DNA of 36,343 nucleotides from Flavobacterium cheongpyeongense (GTDB taxonomy: Bacteria; Bacteroidota; Bacteroidia; Flavobacteriales; Flavobacteriaceae): positions 1-36,343 of the forward strand of contig NZ_QJHK01000031.1 in the NCBI RefSeq assembly GCF_003202435.1. The letters are read 5' to 3'. Of the stretch, positions 8,957 through 18,523 are shown one piece after another. Numbering within the stretch: the stretch's first letter is position 1; every line of letters begins with the position of its first letter. The notes under the pieces are model-generated. The model was given only the letters and a program-made list of their open reading frames with translations, made no database searches and had not been told where the DNA came from. The translations under genes and the position numbers were made by a program.

Positions 8957-11695
8957 TTAATTTTTAAAAACTTTTTTAGAGGCATATTTTCCATCCATTT
9001 TGTAACGAACAATGTAAACTCCTGTTTTTAGTGCATTCAAATTAATTTCTTTGACCGCTTTAGTCTGATAGATTTTTTGTCCCAAAAGATTGTAGACCTC
9101 TAATTCTTCAAAGTTTTTGTTTATATTTAAGATTCCGTTTGTTAAAAAAACTTTTTCTTCTAAACCTAAACTAGCAGAATTAACCGTTATAGATCCCGTA
9201 CCTGTTAGCAAACCTGGATGTGTTGAAGCACTATAAGTTCCGTTTGCCAATTGTGTTCCGTTCAATGTAAATTTAGTAACAGTAACGGCTACATTTAATA
9301 CCGCCGAAGCCGTGCCAGTTATATTCATATTTAATTCGTTTCCAGCACATTTTGCATGATTAAAAAGAGCTTTATTGTTTGATGCAAGGTTAATTATACC
9401 TTTTCCAAAAGCATTTTCAACGGTTCCATTAATTTGTGTTGAACCTCCTGCGGTTGTTGCTGGTATGGTTAAATCCCAAATTCCTGTAAAATTACTATTG
9501 TCTCCACCTAATTTCACCGTTCCAGAATTTATCACTCCACTCCTGTTATTATTTAGTTTTACTTTGTAACTACCCTTAAAAGTGCCTGGTAAATCCATGG
9601 TGCTACCTGCTACATTGGCACTACTCATAAATAAAGTAATATCGCCATTTAAAACAATAGGTGCTTTTAAATAAAAACCTGTGCCACTTGTAGCATAATT
9701 TATAGAGGTGCCTTGTTCCATAGTTACAGGGCCTTTACATTCTGCCAAAGTTGAGGTTGTTCTTAATAGAATATATTTGGCATTACTTAGAAACATATCT
9801 CCTTTAAAATTTGCTGCAATTGCTTCTATATAAGTTGCGTTTACATTCACTCTTTCGCCCAATTCTGGCAATAAAGCTGGCGAATAATGAGCTGGATTGT
9901 CCCAGTTTCTGTTGGCCGTTCCTCCCACAAAATTAAATTGGCTTGGTCTGCCTATGATTATTTTACCAGTACCGCTAATGGTTGCTGGATTGGTAGTTGC
10001 ATCATATTGTCCCAATGTTTTCAAAACGCCATCAACATACCACTCACTTATAGTAATATCTTGATTCAAAACAATTGAGGCTGCTCCCTCTGTATAAAGA
10101 GCTGTTTTGGTTTGAATAGCATTGCTTACATCTATGGTTAGTTTTCCGGTTGTTTTAACGGTTATTTTTGTAGCATTACCCAGAGAATTTGCTATTTTGG
10201 CTTGCAATTCGCCTGCTTCAATACTCAAATTACCAGTGAATCCTGAATTATTACCATTCAATTGTACTATACCTGTACCTGTTTTGGTAATTTGATGCAC
10301 ACCGCTAGTAGCTGCTGTGATATTCAAATTACCCGAACTGTTTATGGTTACTATTCCTTTAGTTTTAATAGTCCCTGCTAATGATGCAGTAGTTGTAGAT
10401 GAAATAGTAGCCTGATTGAGCGTAAGTAAGTTTGTTGTGCTATTGGCAGAAACATCAATAGATGCACCATTTTTTAAATTCAAATCTGCCAGAAAATTTC
10501 CGCCATTAGCATTAATGATAAAATTTCCATAAACATTTGCTGTTTCTGTGGTTGTAGGAACACCGTTCGGATTCCAGTTATCAGCCTCTAGCCAACCAGT
10601 ATTAGCAGCACCTCCATCCCAATTATAAACTGTTACTGCTGGTGGTATCAGTGTTGGATTCCAATTATCGGCTCCTGCCAAAACTATATTTGGTTCGTAC
10701 AAATTGGCTTCAGTCTGGTTTGCCATTGCTCTAAGCCCAACCCAATTGGCTCTTCCGCTCATATCTGCGCCTGCGCCTGTATTCATCCATTCGTATAATT
10801 TAAGATCTGCACTGGTGTCTGAATAAGCCATATTCCATTTGTCACCCCAACCTTGTGGGTGTATTTCTGCTGCCATAGTACAATATAGCCATGATACTTT
10901 TGGATATTCATGCCAAGGGCGTCCCAATCTAATTAGTTGTCCGTTATCACCAGCACTTGGGCTGTTGGCATTATAGGTTACATTACATTTATAAAAAACA
11001 AAACCATACGTTTGGGTAATTGTTGAAGATGGTGCTGTGATCCAACCTCCACCAAAGCTTCTAATTTCACATTCGTTAAAAAAACCAATACCACGACCAT
11101 AAATATAATCTGTTCTTCCTTCAATTAGGCAAGATTTGAAATATGCACGTGCCGTTTCTGGACACCAAAAATAAATGGTATCTTGATAAGCAAGTATATC
11201 ACAATTTATAAATACATTTCTATCTGCCCTCAAGGTTAGTGCTTGTGCCTGGCCTACATTTCCAGCTGTATTTTTTATGGTAATGTTTTCGGCCTTAAAA
11301 TCATTTGCCATAATAGTAAGCGTTGCTGCGGTTGCTACTAAATCTGTATTGCTACTCCACAGTGCTACTTTGGCATCTGGGCATAAACCATCGCCACCAT
11401 CATTGCAATTATTGATATCATAAGAAATAATTGTTTGATTTCTGCTTTCCCCAATAATAGTAAGATTGGTTTTGTTTGCCGGAACTAATAATTTTTCTTG
11501 ATTATACAAACCATTTTTGATAAAAATAATAGTTGGAGTACCTGCAGGTGCGGCATTAATAGCGTCTTGTATTTTGGTAAAATTTCCTGTGCCGTTAATA
11601 TCTACTACAATGTCGGGGATAAAGCTTTGTGCAGTAGATTGATTAATTGATAATAGTCCTATAATAAATAGGATAAAAAAGTCGAGTTTCTTCAT
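8957..11695 (-). CDS. Secreted pectin methylesterase (CE8) with beta-strand-repeat extension and T9SS tail
   Basis: This 912-aa protein begins with a signal peptide (residues 1-22). The CE8 pectinesterase beta-helix covers about 27-330: GQAQALTLRADR (148-159), AYQDT with Asp172, GRTDYIYGRG with Asp196, and LGRPW with Arg259, the usual catalytic and oxyanion residues. It should demethylate homogalacturonan, releasing methanol. From about 350 the chain has two similar blocks opening with WDGGAANTGW...NW and FVGGTANRNWDNP. Each contains segments like autotransporter-associated beta-strand repeats (GTGIVQLNGNNSGFTGNLSI), suggesting a long beta-helical stalk. A T9SS type A domain ends the protein (about 845-912, LEVYNLLGQKIYQT ... 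TGVYIVRYKMDGK). It is first in a two-gene operon and divergent from a hybrid two-component regulator that probably controls it. Confidence 0.9.
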   Translation of the reverse strand: MKKLDFFILFIIGLLSINQSTAQSFIPDIVVDINGTGNFTKIQDAINAAPAGTPTIIFIKNGLYNQEKLLVPANKTNLTIIGESRNQTIISYDINNCNDGGDGLCPDAKVALWSSNTDLVATAATLTIMANDFKAENITIKNTAGNVGQAQALTLRADRNVFINCDILAYQDTIYFWCPETARAYFKSCLIEGRTDYIYGRGIGFFNECEIRSFGGGWITAPSSTITQTYGFVFYKCNVTYNANSPSAGDNGQLIRLGRPWHEYPKVSWLYCTMAAEIHPQGWGDKWNMAYSDTSADLKLYEWMNTGAGADMSGRANWVGLRAMANQTEANLYEPNIVLAGADNWNPTLIPPAVTVYNWDGGAANTGWLEADNWNPNGVPTTTETANVYGNFIINANGGNFLADLNLKNGASIDVSANSTTNLLTLNQATISSTTTASLAGTIKTKGIVTINSSGNLNITAATSGVHQITKTGTGIVQLNGNNSGFTGNLSIEAGELQAKIANSLGNATKITVKTTGKLTIDVSNAIQTKTALYTEGAASIVLNQDITISEWYVDGVLKTLGQYDATTNPATISGTGKIIIGRPSQFNFVGGTANRNWDNPAHYSPALLPELGERVNVNATYIEAIAANFKGDMFLSNAKYILLRTTSTLAECKGPVTMEQGTSINYATSGTGFYLKAPIVLNGDITLFMSSANVAGSTMDLPGTFKGSYKVKLNNNRSGVINSGTVKLGGDNSNFTGIWDLTIPATTAGGSTQINGTVENAFGKGIINLASNNKALFNHAKCAGNELNMNITGTASAVLNVAVTVTKFTLNGTQLANGTYSASTHPGLLTGTGSITVNSASLGLEEKVFLTNGILNINKNFEELEVYNLLGQKIYQTKAVKEINLNALKTGVYIVRYKMDGKYASKKVFKN

Positions 11696-11829
11696 AAAGG
11701 TTTTGGTTTAGTTAGTAAACAGATAATTGAAAGTAAAACGGAATAAATATTTATATTTACCCAACATAAAATAGAAATACCATATTTTTAATGCTAATTT
11801 TTTAATTAATCAACAATTATATCTTTTAC

Positions 11830-11864
11830 CAAAATTATTTTAATAAAACAGTAATGGCTTTCAA
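11830..11864 (-). promoter_or_regulatory. Probable promoter of the pectinesterase operon
   Basis: On the minus strand, TAATTTTG (11830-11837) matches TAnnTTTG exactly. A TTTG lies upstream (complement of 11862-11865) with 24-nt spacing, longer than ideal, as expected for an activator-dependent promoter. The start site would be about 11823, giving a leader of about 127 nt. The -33 region overlaps the proximal 21-bp-spaced direct repeat. Confidence 0.5.
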
Positions 11865-11897
11865 ATTTTGGTCATTTCGTTTCAAATTTTGGTCATT
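11859..11897. promoter_or_regulatory. Two 18-bp direct repeats, 21-bp period: likely regulator operator
   Basis: TTTCAAATTTTGGTCATT occurs at 11859-11876 and again, identically, at 11880-11897, separated by tcg. The 21-bp period is two helical turns, so both copies face the same side of the DNA. This suits a dimer of AraC-type DNA-binding domains such as the one ending the neighbouring hybrid regulator. Relative to the proposed pectinesterase promoter the repeats cover about -35 to -75. The rest of the 352-bp spacer shows no reading frame and no clear promoter for the regulator gene. Confidence 0.6.
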
Positions 11898-12047
11898 GTC
11901 GGTATTTAATAGTGTATAATTAATAAATTCAACCTTTTAATATGGTATTTTCGAATAATAACAAGAAAACGATTTCGCAAACAGGATACATTGATTTCTC
12001 TGATTCAGATTTTAAAATCTTCTTACCTACAAAAACAGAATTACTAA

Positions 12048-15000
12048 ATGAATAAAGCTCTATTTTTTTACCTAACCTGCCTTTTATTTATAGCTTCGGA
12101 AAATAATTTGAAAGCTCAAATAAAATGCAAAATAGAAAATTACGCTACCGAAGATGGTCTTTCTCATGATGTCATCAGAGACATCATAAAAGGAAAAGAT
12201 GGTTTTATGTGGTTTGCAACCTGGGACGGGATCAACCGATTTGACGGAAAAAACTTCATTACTTACAAAGCAACAGCCGGGGATCATAACAGTTTAGGCA
12301 ATAATCGAATTGATTTAATTAAAGAGGATGCCTCCGGATATATCTGGCTAAAAGCATATGACGATCAAATTTACAGATTTGATAAAAAAACCGAATCCTT
12401 TCTTTCTGTTGCAAACATCATTAGGACAAATAAAACTGAATTTGATAACATCATCCCTGTCAGTAATGGAAATGTATGGCTGACCACAGTAAACAAAGGA
12501 ATTTATTTAACACAAAAAATCAATAATGGACGAATTAAAATAACCCATTTCGAACAGCATTTAAAAAACAATTCTGCCATTGCTTCCAACAAGTTAAACT
12601 TTGTTTTTCCCGACAAAAACATGGTTTGGATTGGTTCTGACAAAGGAGTAGATGTAATAACTCAATCTGAAAATTTAAATTATACAAGCCAAAATGTAAT
12701 ACGAAACAATAATGTAACTACTTTTTTTGTGCAAAAAAACACGATTTGGTTTGGTACTCATGGTGGTGAATTAATTTGCTACAATAAAAGCCGTAAAGAG
12801 TACTGGAAAAAAACGATTAGCGAAAAAAGCATAAACTCAATACTAAAATCAAAAGATGAAGATGTATTGTTTTTAACTTCTTCTTCGGGTGAACTGATTC
12901 GTTTCAATACAGTAAATTTAAAGGCCGAATCAAGACTCAGGGTTGCAAATACCCCAATTCAAAAAGTGTATCAGGACAAGCGAGGACTGTTATGGATTGA
13001 ACCTGACAAAAAAGGAGTTCTAATGGTTGATCCAAAAACAAAACGAGTTCAGCTTTTTTCGCAACAAGCAGAGGTTTCTATTCTTCAGCTCAAAAACAGT
13101 TTTGGCATTTTTGAAGACAATTTTAACAGAGTATGGGTAAAATTAAAAGGTGGTGGTTTTGGTTATTATAATCAAAAAACGAATTCTTTAGATTACTTTT
13201 TTAATAAACCCGGAGACCAAAACCAGAAATTTTCGAATATCATATCCAGCTCTTATTTTGACCGCTCCGGAATTCTCTGGATCAGTACTAATGATGGCGG
13301 GATAAATAAAATTATTCTTCAAAAGAATATCTTCAGGCAAAAACTTTTAGTCCCGAATGCAACCAATAAACTCGAAAATGAAATCAGAGCAGTTTATTCT
13401 GATAAGAGAAACAGATTATGGATTGCCTCAAAATCAGGTAAATTAAAAGTGTATCAGAATAATCAGGAACTAAAAAACGTATTACTGAATTTTAAAACTG
13501 AGGATATCGGGCTGATATATACTATTGTTGAGGATTCTAAAGGAAATATCTGGTTAGGCACGAAAGGAAAAGGTTTATACAAGGCAACGCCAGTTAATAT
13601 CCAAAATTCTCAATATAAATTGCAGCAATTTAAAGCAGATAAAAGCAACCTTAAAAGTATCAGCAGCGATTTAATTTACTCGGTTTTAGAAGATAAAAAA
13701 GGACACATTTGGGTAGGGACTTTCGAACATGGAATAAATTTAGTAGAAGAAAACAATGGCGAACTAAGTTTTAAACATCAATTCCGTAATTATCCTTATG
13801 AAGAATCCAGCAAGGTCAGGTATCTGATGCAAGGTTATAAAGGTAAAATCTGGGTGGCAACAACAAACGGATTAGTAACTTTTGATCCGGCTAACTACAA
13901 CACTGATCGGTTAAAATTTTCAAGATATACAAAAAATTCCATTGATAAATCGAGTTTGAACAGTAATGATGTTTTGTTTATGTTTAAAGATTCCGAAAAC
14001 AGGATCTGGCTTTCAACAGCTGGTGGCGGACTTAATCTGGCAATTGAAAAAAATCATCGTTTAAAATTCCAAAACTTTACAAAAAGTAATGGCTTGCCAA
14101 GCGATTTTATCGTGAGCATGGCTGAAGATAATCAAAAAAACTTATGGCTGGCAACTGAAAATGGCATTTCAAAATTCAATTTACACAGCCATATTTTTAA
14201 AAACTATGATTCTTACGATGGTTTGCTCAAAACCAGATTTTCGGAGTCAGCAGGTTTAAAGCTTCAAAATGGTAATTTGATTTTTGGCTGTACCAATGGC
14301 TATTTAAATTTCGATCCAAAGAGAATCGAAAATCAAAAAGATACTGCAAAAATGGTATTTACCAATTTTGAAATCAACAATAAAATTTCAAATATAAAAT
14401 CGGCTGAATGCCCTTTAAAATCAGATATAAATTATAATGAGAAAATCGAATTAGATTATCTTCATAACACCGTTAGTATTTACTACACCGTTTTAGACTA
14501 TAAATCAAATAACAAACAAGTATATGCCTACAGGCTAAAAGGGCTCGACGAAACCTGGCATCCGGTAAGAAACCAGAAAAAAGCAACATTTACCAATTTA
14601 GATCCGGGAAATTATGAGTTTGAAGTAAAATGTTTAAATACCGATTTATACACTAGCATACCTTATAAAAAACTTTCTTTTACCATTTCTCCTCCATTTT
14701 GGAAAACCAATTGGGCTTATTTAGTATATGTAGTTTTGATTCTTTTTATACTGGAAATTTCAAGGAGAATTGCCTATTCAATGATTCGATTAAGAAATAA
14801 GATTATCGTAGAGCAAAAAATGACTGAACTCAAATTAAGCTTTTTTACCAATATTTCTCATGAATTAAGAACACCGCTTACGCTGATAGTAAATCCCGTA
14901 GAAGAAATTGCTAAAAATGAAAAACTTAGTCCTTTGGGCAAGGACTATATAGAAACAGTTAGAAAAAACACGAATCGATTGGTGCGGTTTGTAAATCAGT

Positions 15001-16385
15001 TGCTTGATTTTAGGAAAGTTCAAAGCGGTAATGAAAAACTATACATTGAAACTATAGAACTTATAGCATTTGTAAATGAAATTATTTCTTTGTTTTTGCA
15101 GGCAGCACAAGAAAAAAACATCAAAATCAAAACTTATTCCGATTCTGAAACGCTTATCGTAAATCTCGACAGAGCAAAAATGGATATTGTAATTTACAAT
15201 TTGTTATCGAATGCAATTAAATTCTCTCCTGATAATACAACCATTACAGTTGATTTAAAAGTCGAAAATAACATCCTCAAAATTACTGTTATTGATCAGG
15301 GTACTGGTGTAGAAGAAAATAAACTTGAGGATATATTTAAACTTTACTATGAAACAGATACCGGCAAAAGTAAAAATGTAGGTACCGGAATTGGGCTTGC
15401 ACTCTGCAAAGAATATATACAACTGCATCAGGGTGTTATTTATGCCTTTAATAATGATAATAAAGGCCTTACAGTTTCGATAGAAATAGATTTAACCAGT
15501 AAGATTCTTCAAAAAAACACAGATGAAGCAAACATTCCAGAAATAAAAACAGTAGCAGAAATTATTCATACGCAAGAACAGGAAATTCAGGCATTAAAAA
15601 AAGATCCTAACATACCAGTTGTTTTAATTGTCGAGGATAACCATGAATTAAGGAAATTTCTAAAAAGTCAGCTACAGCGTTTTTATCAAATTTTAGAAGC
15701 CGAAAATGGAAAACAAGGTTTGCTTATTGCTATTAATAAACTTCCCGATGTGATAATAAGTGACATAATGATGCCCGAAATGGACGGTATTGAATTATTG
15801 GATACTCTTAAAAACACAATAGAAACCAGCCATATCCCGGTCATTTTGCTAACAGCAAAATCATCTGTAGAAAGTAAAATTGAAGGCTTGAATTATGGCG
15901 CAGATTATTATATTACAAAACCTTTTGATACTGATTTTCTAAAAGCTTCCGTCGAAAATCTAATAAAATTCAGAAAGAAATTTTTTGATCGTTTACAAAA
16001 TAATGCAAAAGCAATTTCCTTAAATCCCGGCGAAATAGTCATTACAAGCAAAGATGAGCAGTTTTTAAAAGAGATTATATCTTTGGTAGAAACCAGTCTT
16101 AATGATCCTAAATTCAATATTGATGTTATCGCAAATACATTAAATATGTCAAGAGTAACCTTCAATAGAAAATTTAAAAGCCTTACCAATATAACTCCTG
16201 TAGAATTTGTCAGCGAGATGCGCCTAAAAAGAGCCAGACAATACCTCGATGCAGGAGAAACAGACATCGCTAATGTTGCTTATAAAGCCGGATTTAATGG
16301 TGCTGGATATTTTAGTACCTGCTTTAAAGAATATTACAAAATATCCCCTTCAGCGTATTTAAAGCAAAAAAAGAGTGAAAAGTAA
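12048..16385 (+). CDS. Hybrid two-component system regulator (HTCS)
   Basis: This 1445-aa protein combines sensor, kinase, receiver and DNA-binding parts in one chain, as in Bacteroidota polysaccharide utilisation loci. The signal peptide is at about 1-24. A periplasmic sensor of two-component-regulator propeller repeats (recurrent WIGTxxxGI-like motifs) runs to about 800, followed by a Y_Y_Y domain (about 808-882) and one membrane helix (about 887-907). The HisKA domain carries His938 in NISHELRTPLT. The HATPase domain has Asn1055 (N box) and GTGIGL at 1112-1117. The receiver starts near 1191, with acidic residues Glu1196/Asp1197, phospho-acceptor Asp1239 and Lys1291. An AraC-type HTH ends the protein (about 1357-1440). 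All key residues are present. The divergent esterase operon points to a pectin-derived ligand, which is inference. Confidence 0.94.
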   Translation: MNKALFFYLTCLLFIASENNLKAQIKCKIENYATEDGLSHDVIRDIIKGKDGFMWFATWDGINRFDGKNFITYKATAGDHNSLGNNRIDLIKEDASGYIWLKAYDDQIYRFDKKTESFLSVANIIRTNKTEFDNIIPVSNGNVWLTTVNKGIYLTQKINNGRIKITHFEQHLKNNSAIASNKLNFVFPDKNMVWIGSDKGVDVITQSENLNYTSQNVIRNNNVTTFFVQKNTIWFGTHGGELICYNKSRKEYWKKTISEKSINSILKSKDEDVLFLTSSSGELIRFNTVNLKAESRLRVANTPIQKVYQDKRGLLWIEPDKKGVLMVDPKTKRVQLFSQQAEVSILQLKNSFGIFEDNFNRVWVKLKGGGFGYYNQKTNSLDYFFNKPGDQNQKFSNIISSSYFDRSGILWISTNDGGINKIILQKNIFRQKLLVPNATNKLENEIRAVYSDKRNRLWIASKSGKLKVYQNNQELKNVLLNFKTEDIGLIYTIVEDSKGNIWLGTKGKGLYKATPVNIQNSQYKLQQFKADKSNLKSISSDLIYSVLEDKKGHIWVGTFEHGINLVEENNGELSFKHQFRNYPYEESSKVRYLMQGYKGKIWVATTNGLVTFDPANYNTDRLKFSRYTKNSIDKSSLNSNDVLFMFKDSENRIWLSTAGGGLNLAIEKNHRLKFQNFTKSNGLPSDFIVSMAEDNQKNLWLATENGISKFNLHSHIFKNYDSYDGLLKTRFSESAGLKLQNGNLIFGCTNGYLNFDPKRIENQKDTAKMVFTNFEINNKISNIKSAECPLKSDINYNEKIELDYLHNTVSIYYTVLDYKSNNKQVYAYRLKGLDETWHPVRNQKKATFTNLDPGNYEFEVKCLNTDLYTSIPYKKLSFTISPPFWKTNWAYLVYVVLILFILEISRRIAYSMIRLRNKIIVEQKMTELKLSFFTNISHELRTPLTLIVNPVEEIAKNEKLSPLGKDYIETVRKNTNRLVRFVNQLLDFRKVQSGNEKLYIETIELIAFVNEIISLFLQAAQEKNIKIKTYSDSETLIVNLDRAKMDIVIYNLLSNAIKFSPDNTTITVDLKVENNILKITVIDQGTGVEENKLEDIFKLYYETDTGKSKNVGTGIGLALCKEYIQLHQGVIYAFNNDNKGLTVSIEIDLTSKILQKNTDEANIPEIKTVAEIIHTQEQEIQALKKDPNIPVVLIVEDNHELRKFLKSQLQRFYQILEAENGKQGLLIAINKLPDVIISDIMMPEMDGIELLDTLKNTIETSHIPVILLTAKSSVESKIEGLNYGADYYITKPFDTDFLKASVENLIKFRKKFFDRLQNNAKAISLNPGEIVITSKDEQFLKEIISLVETSLNDPKFNIDVIANTLNMSRVTFNRKFKSLTNITPVEFVSEMRLKRARQYLDAGETDIANVAYKAGFNGAGYFSTCFKEYYKISPSAYLKQKKSEK

Positions 16386-16481
16386 TATGTTAAGAAGGAG
16401 TATCATCAAGGTGTTTAGATATGTTAATAGTTAAATAAATAATAAACTTCCCTTAATTCTGATCCCGAATTCATTCAAACT

Positions 16482-16512
16482 TTGCTCAACCGGGCCTAAA
16501 GGCGTAAATTTG
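16482..16512 (+). promoter_or_regulatory. Promoter of the HAD phosphatase gene
   Basis: TTTG (TTG at 16482-16484) is followed after 20 nt by TAAATTTG (16505-16512), a textbook Bacteroidota promoter. Transcription would begin near 16519, just before the ATG at 16539. This also argues against the upstream TTG at 16527 as the start codon. Confidence 0.7.
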
Positions 16513-16538
16513 TATTTCCTAAATATTTGATTATTAAT

Positions 16539-17363
16539 ATGGCAAAGCTTAAAAATATAAAAGTTGTGGTAAGTGACTTAGATGGAACCTTGCTCAACCC
16601 TCAACACCAAATTTCAGATTATACCAAATCCATTTTTCAGGAACTTCACAACCAAGGTTATCTTATTGTTGTAGCAACAGGCCGGCATCACCTTGATGCC
16701 ATGGCTATTATCGAAACACTTGAAGTACCCGTTTATTTAGTGAGTTCAAACGGAGCCCGAATCCATTCTCCGGAAAAAGAACAGTTGTTTTCCTTTAATT
16801 TAGACAGTGACGTCGTCAAAGCAGCTTTAAATGTTGAAATTGATCCTGAAATTACAGTAGTTTTATTTAAAGAGAATGTCTGGCAGACCAATAAAATGAG
16901 TGAAAAACTAAATGCTTTTCAGGCAAAACTGAGATATCATCCTGAATTGGTTGATTATAAAACCCTGGAAGATTTTGATGCTATTAAAATCTTCTTCTCA
17001 TGCGATAACCATGAAAAACTAGTTCAATTAAAAGATGCTGTTCTGGAAAAATCTTCAGAACATTTGCATCATGCCTTTAGCCTACCCACCTGTCTTGAAT
17101 TTATGGATAAATCGATAGATAAGGCAGTAGCAATTGAAAGGGTACTGGAAAGAAAAGGCTTTAGTTTAAAAGAAGCTGTTTCGTTTGGGGACGGATTCAA
17201 CGATGTTCAGATGTTATCAGCCTCAGGAAAAGGATTGATAATGGAAAATGCCCCTGCATTATTAAAGGAAACATTACCTGATTTAGAAATTATTAAAACC
17301 AATGCCGAGGACGGTGTTGCTCAATATATTGCTTCAAAAATACTTGATAAAGAATTGGCGTAA
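16539..17363 (+). CDS. HAD superfamily Cof-type phosphatase
   Basis: This 274-aa protein is a haloacid dehalogenase-like phosphatase of the Cof/YidA subfamily (C2-type cap). Motif I is DLDGTLLN with nucleophile Asp13 and Asp15, motif II contains VATGR, motif III provides a Lys in DKSIDKAVAI, and motif IV is GDGFNDVQML, which holds Mg2+. Such enzymes hydrolyse sugar phosphates, nucleotides or flavin precursors; the substrate cannot be told from sequence. The reading frame can be extended to TTG at 16527, but ATG at 16539 (MAKLKNIKVVVSDLDGT) is the better start. It is a single gene with its own promoter and a downstream terminator. Confidence 0.92.
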   Translation: MAKLKNIKVVVSDLDGTLLNPQHQISDYTKSIFQELHNQGYLIVVATGRHHLDAMAIIETLEVPVYLVSSNGARIHSPEKEQLFSFNLDSDVVKAALNVEIDPEITVVLFKENVWQTNKMSEKLNAFQAKLRYHPELVDYKTLEDFDAIKIFFSCDNHEKLVQLKDAVLEKSSEHLHHAFSLPTCLEFMDKSIDKAVAIERVLERKGFSLKEAVSFGDGFNDVQMLSASGKGLIMENAPALLKETLPDLEIIKTNAEDGVAQYIASKILDKELA

Positions 17364-17388
17364 GCTAATGTATCAAATTTAAATCTCT

Positions 17389-17423
17389 AAATCCCTGATA
17401 CACTCGCTTAGGGGATTTTTTTT
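17389..17423 (+). terminator. Terminator of the HAD phosphatase gene
   Basis: aaatccc (17389-17395) pairs with gggattt (17412-17418) around a 16-nt loop and is followed by a run of T. It lies 26 nt after the stop codon. Confidence 0.6.
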
Positions 17424-17471
17424 CAAATTTTAAAATGCATTTTAATCAAATTTCTAATTTATCTACTCCGT

Positions 17472-17507
17472 TTGATGGTGCAACTATGTGAAATAATTTT
17501 AAATTTG
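17472..17507 (+). promoter_or_regulatory. Candidate promoter of purC
   Basis: TAAATTTG (17500-17507) is an exact -7 match, 29 nt before the purC ATG. The nearest upstream TTG (17472-17474) is 25 nt away, slightly long. No purine riboswitch or PurR-like palindrome was recognised. Confidence 0.4.
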
Positions 17508-17536
17508 CATTTATAAAAAACACACAACTAAGGAAA

Positions 17537-18493
17537 ATGAGTAATACAATCACAACCACAAATTTTAATTTCCCGAACCAGAAATCAGTTTACCGCGGAA
17601 AAGTTAGAGAAGTTTACAATATCAACGACGAACTTTTGGTGATGGTGGCTACTGACAGACTTTCGGCATTTGATGTGGTTTTACCAAAAGGAATTCCGTA
17701 CAAAGGGCAAATCCTGAATCAGATTGCGACAAAATTTATGGAACTGACAGAAGACATTGTTCCTAACTGGTTAATTGCTACTCCGGATCCTAATGTGGCT
17801 ATAGGGCATTTGTGCGAGCCTTTTAAAGTTGAAATGGTGATACGTGGCTATCTTTCCGGGCATGCTGCAAGAGAATATGCTGCCGGAAGAAGACAAATTT
17901 GCGGAGTTACAATGGCTGAAGGCTTAAAAGAAAATGATAAATTTCCTGAGCCCATTATTACACCAACTACAAAGGCTGACAATGGTTCTCATGACGAAGA
18001 TATTTCTCGTGAAGATATCCTATCAAAAGGAATTGTTACTGAAGAAGATTATATCGTTTTAGAAAAATACACTCGAGATTTATTCCAAAGAGGTACTGAA
18101 ATTGCAGCAGAGCGCGGTCTGATTTTAGTGGATACCAAATACGAATTTGGAAAGACAAAAGACGGTGTTATTGTTTTGATTGACGAAATTCACACACCGG
18201 ATTCTTCCCGTTATTTTTATGCCGATGGGTATCAGGACAGACAAGACAAAGGCGAAGAGCAAAAACAACTATCAAAAGAGTTTGTTCGTCGCTGGTTGAT
18301 TGAAAATGGTTTTCAGGGTCAGGAAGGTCAGCAGATTCCGGAGATGACAACTGCTTATATCGAATCGGTTTCAGAGCGATATATTGAGTTATATGAAAAT
18401 ATTTTAGGAGAAAAATTCGTTAAAGCCGATATTGACAATATTGACAAACGTATTGAAAAAAACGTATTAGATTATCTTGATTCTAAAGAGTAA
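17537..18493 (+). CDS. purC: Phosphoribosylaminoimidazole-succinocarboxamide synthase
   Basis: This 318-aa enzyme is SAICAR synthetase, which joins CAIR and aspartate using ATP in purine biosynthesis. The N-terminal segment YRGKVREVYN is the ATP-binding lid, and ATDRLSAFDVVLP is a family signature. VEMVIRGYLSGHAAREY, PTTKADNGSHDEDIS and VLIDEIHTPDSSRYF are the substrate- and metal-binding motifs. Length matches the long, ADE1-like form rather than the roughly 240-aa enterobacterial form. It stands apart from other pur genes here and is followed after 30 nt by a GH26 mannanase gene on the same strand. Confidence 0.97.
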   Translation: MSNTITTTNFNFPNQKSVYRGKVREVYNINDELLVMVATDRLSAFDVVLPKGIPYKGQILNQIATKFMELTEDIVPNWLIATPDPNVAIGHLCEPFKVEMVIRGYLSGHAAREYAAGRRQICGVTMAEGLKENDKFPEPIITPTTKADNGSHDEDISREDILSKGIVTEEDYIVLEKYTRDLFQRGTEIAAERGLILVDTKYEFGKTKDGVIVLIDEIHTPDSSRYFYADGYQDRQDKGEEQKQLSKEFVRRWLIENGFQGQEGQQIPEMTTAYIESVSERYIELYENILGEKFVKADIDNIDKRIEKNVLDYLDSKE

Positions 18494-18499
18494 TTTTCG

Positions 18500-18522
18500 G
18501 GTTTAAACTCACTATTTAAACC
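18500..18522 (+). other. Small inverted repeat just before the GH26 start codon
   Basis: ggtttaaa (18500-18507) and tttaaacc (18515-18522) are perfectly complementary around a 7-nt loop, and the ATG follows one base later (18524). There is no T tract, so it is not a terminator. It could influence translation of the mannanase gene or be coincidental in AT-rich DNA. Confidence 0.35.
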
Positions 18523-18523
18523 T

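Noticed and set aside
11824..11837. Third, inverted copy of the HTCS repeat (accaaaatt)
   Set aside because: Only nine bases match and they coincide with the -7 box of the esterase promoter, which explains them better.
17364..17536. Purine riboswitch before purC
   Set aside because: No conserved purine aptamer core or loop-loop pairing was found; only a terminator of the previous gene and a promoter are seen.
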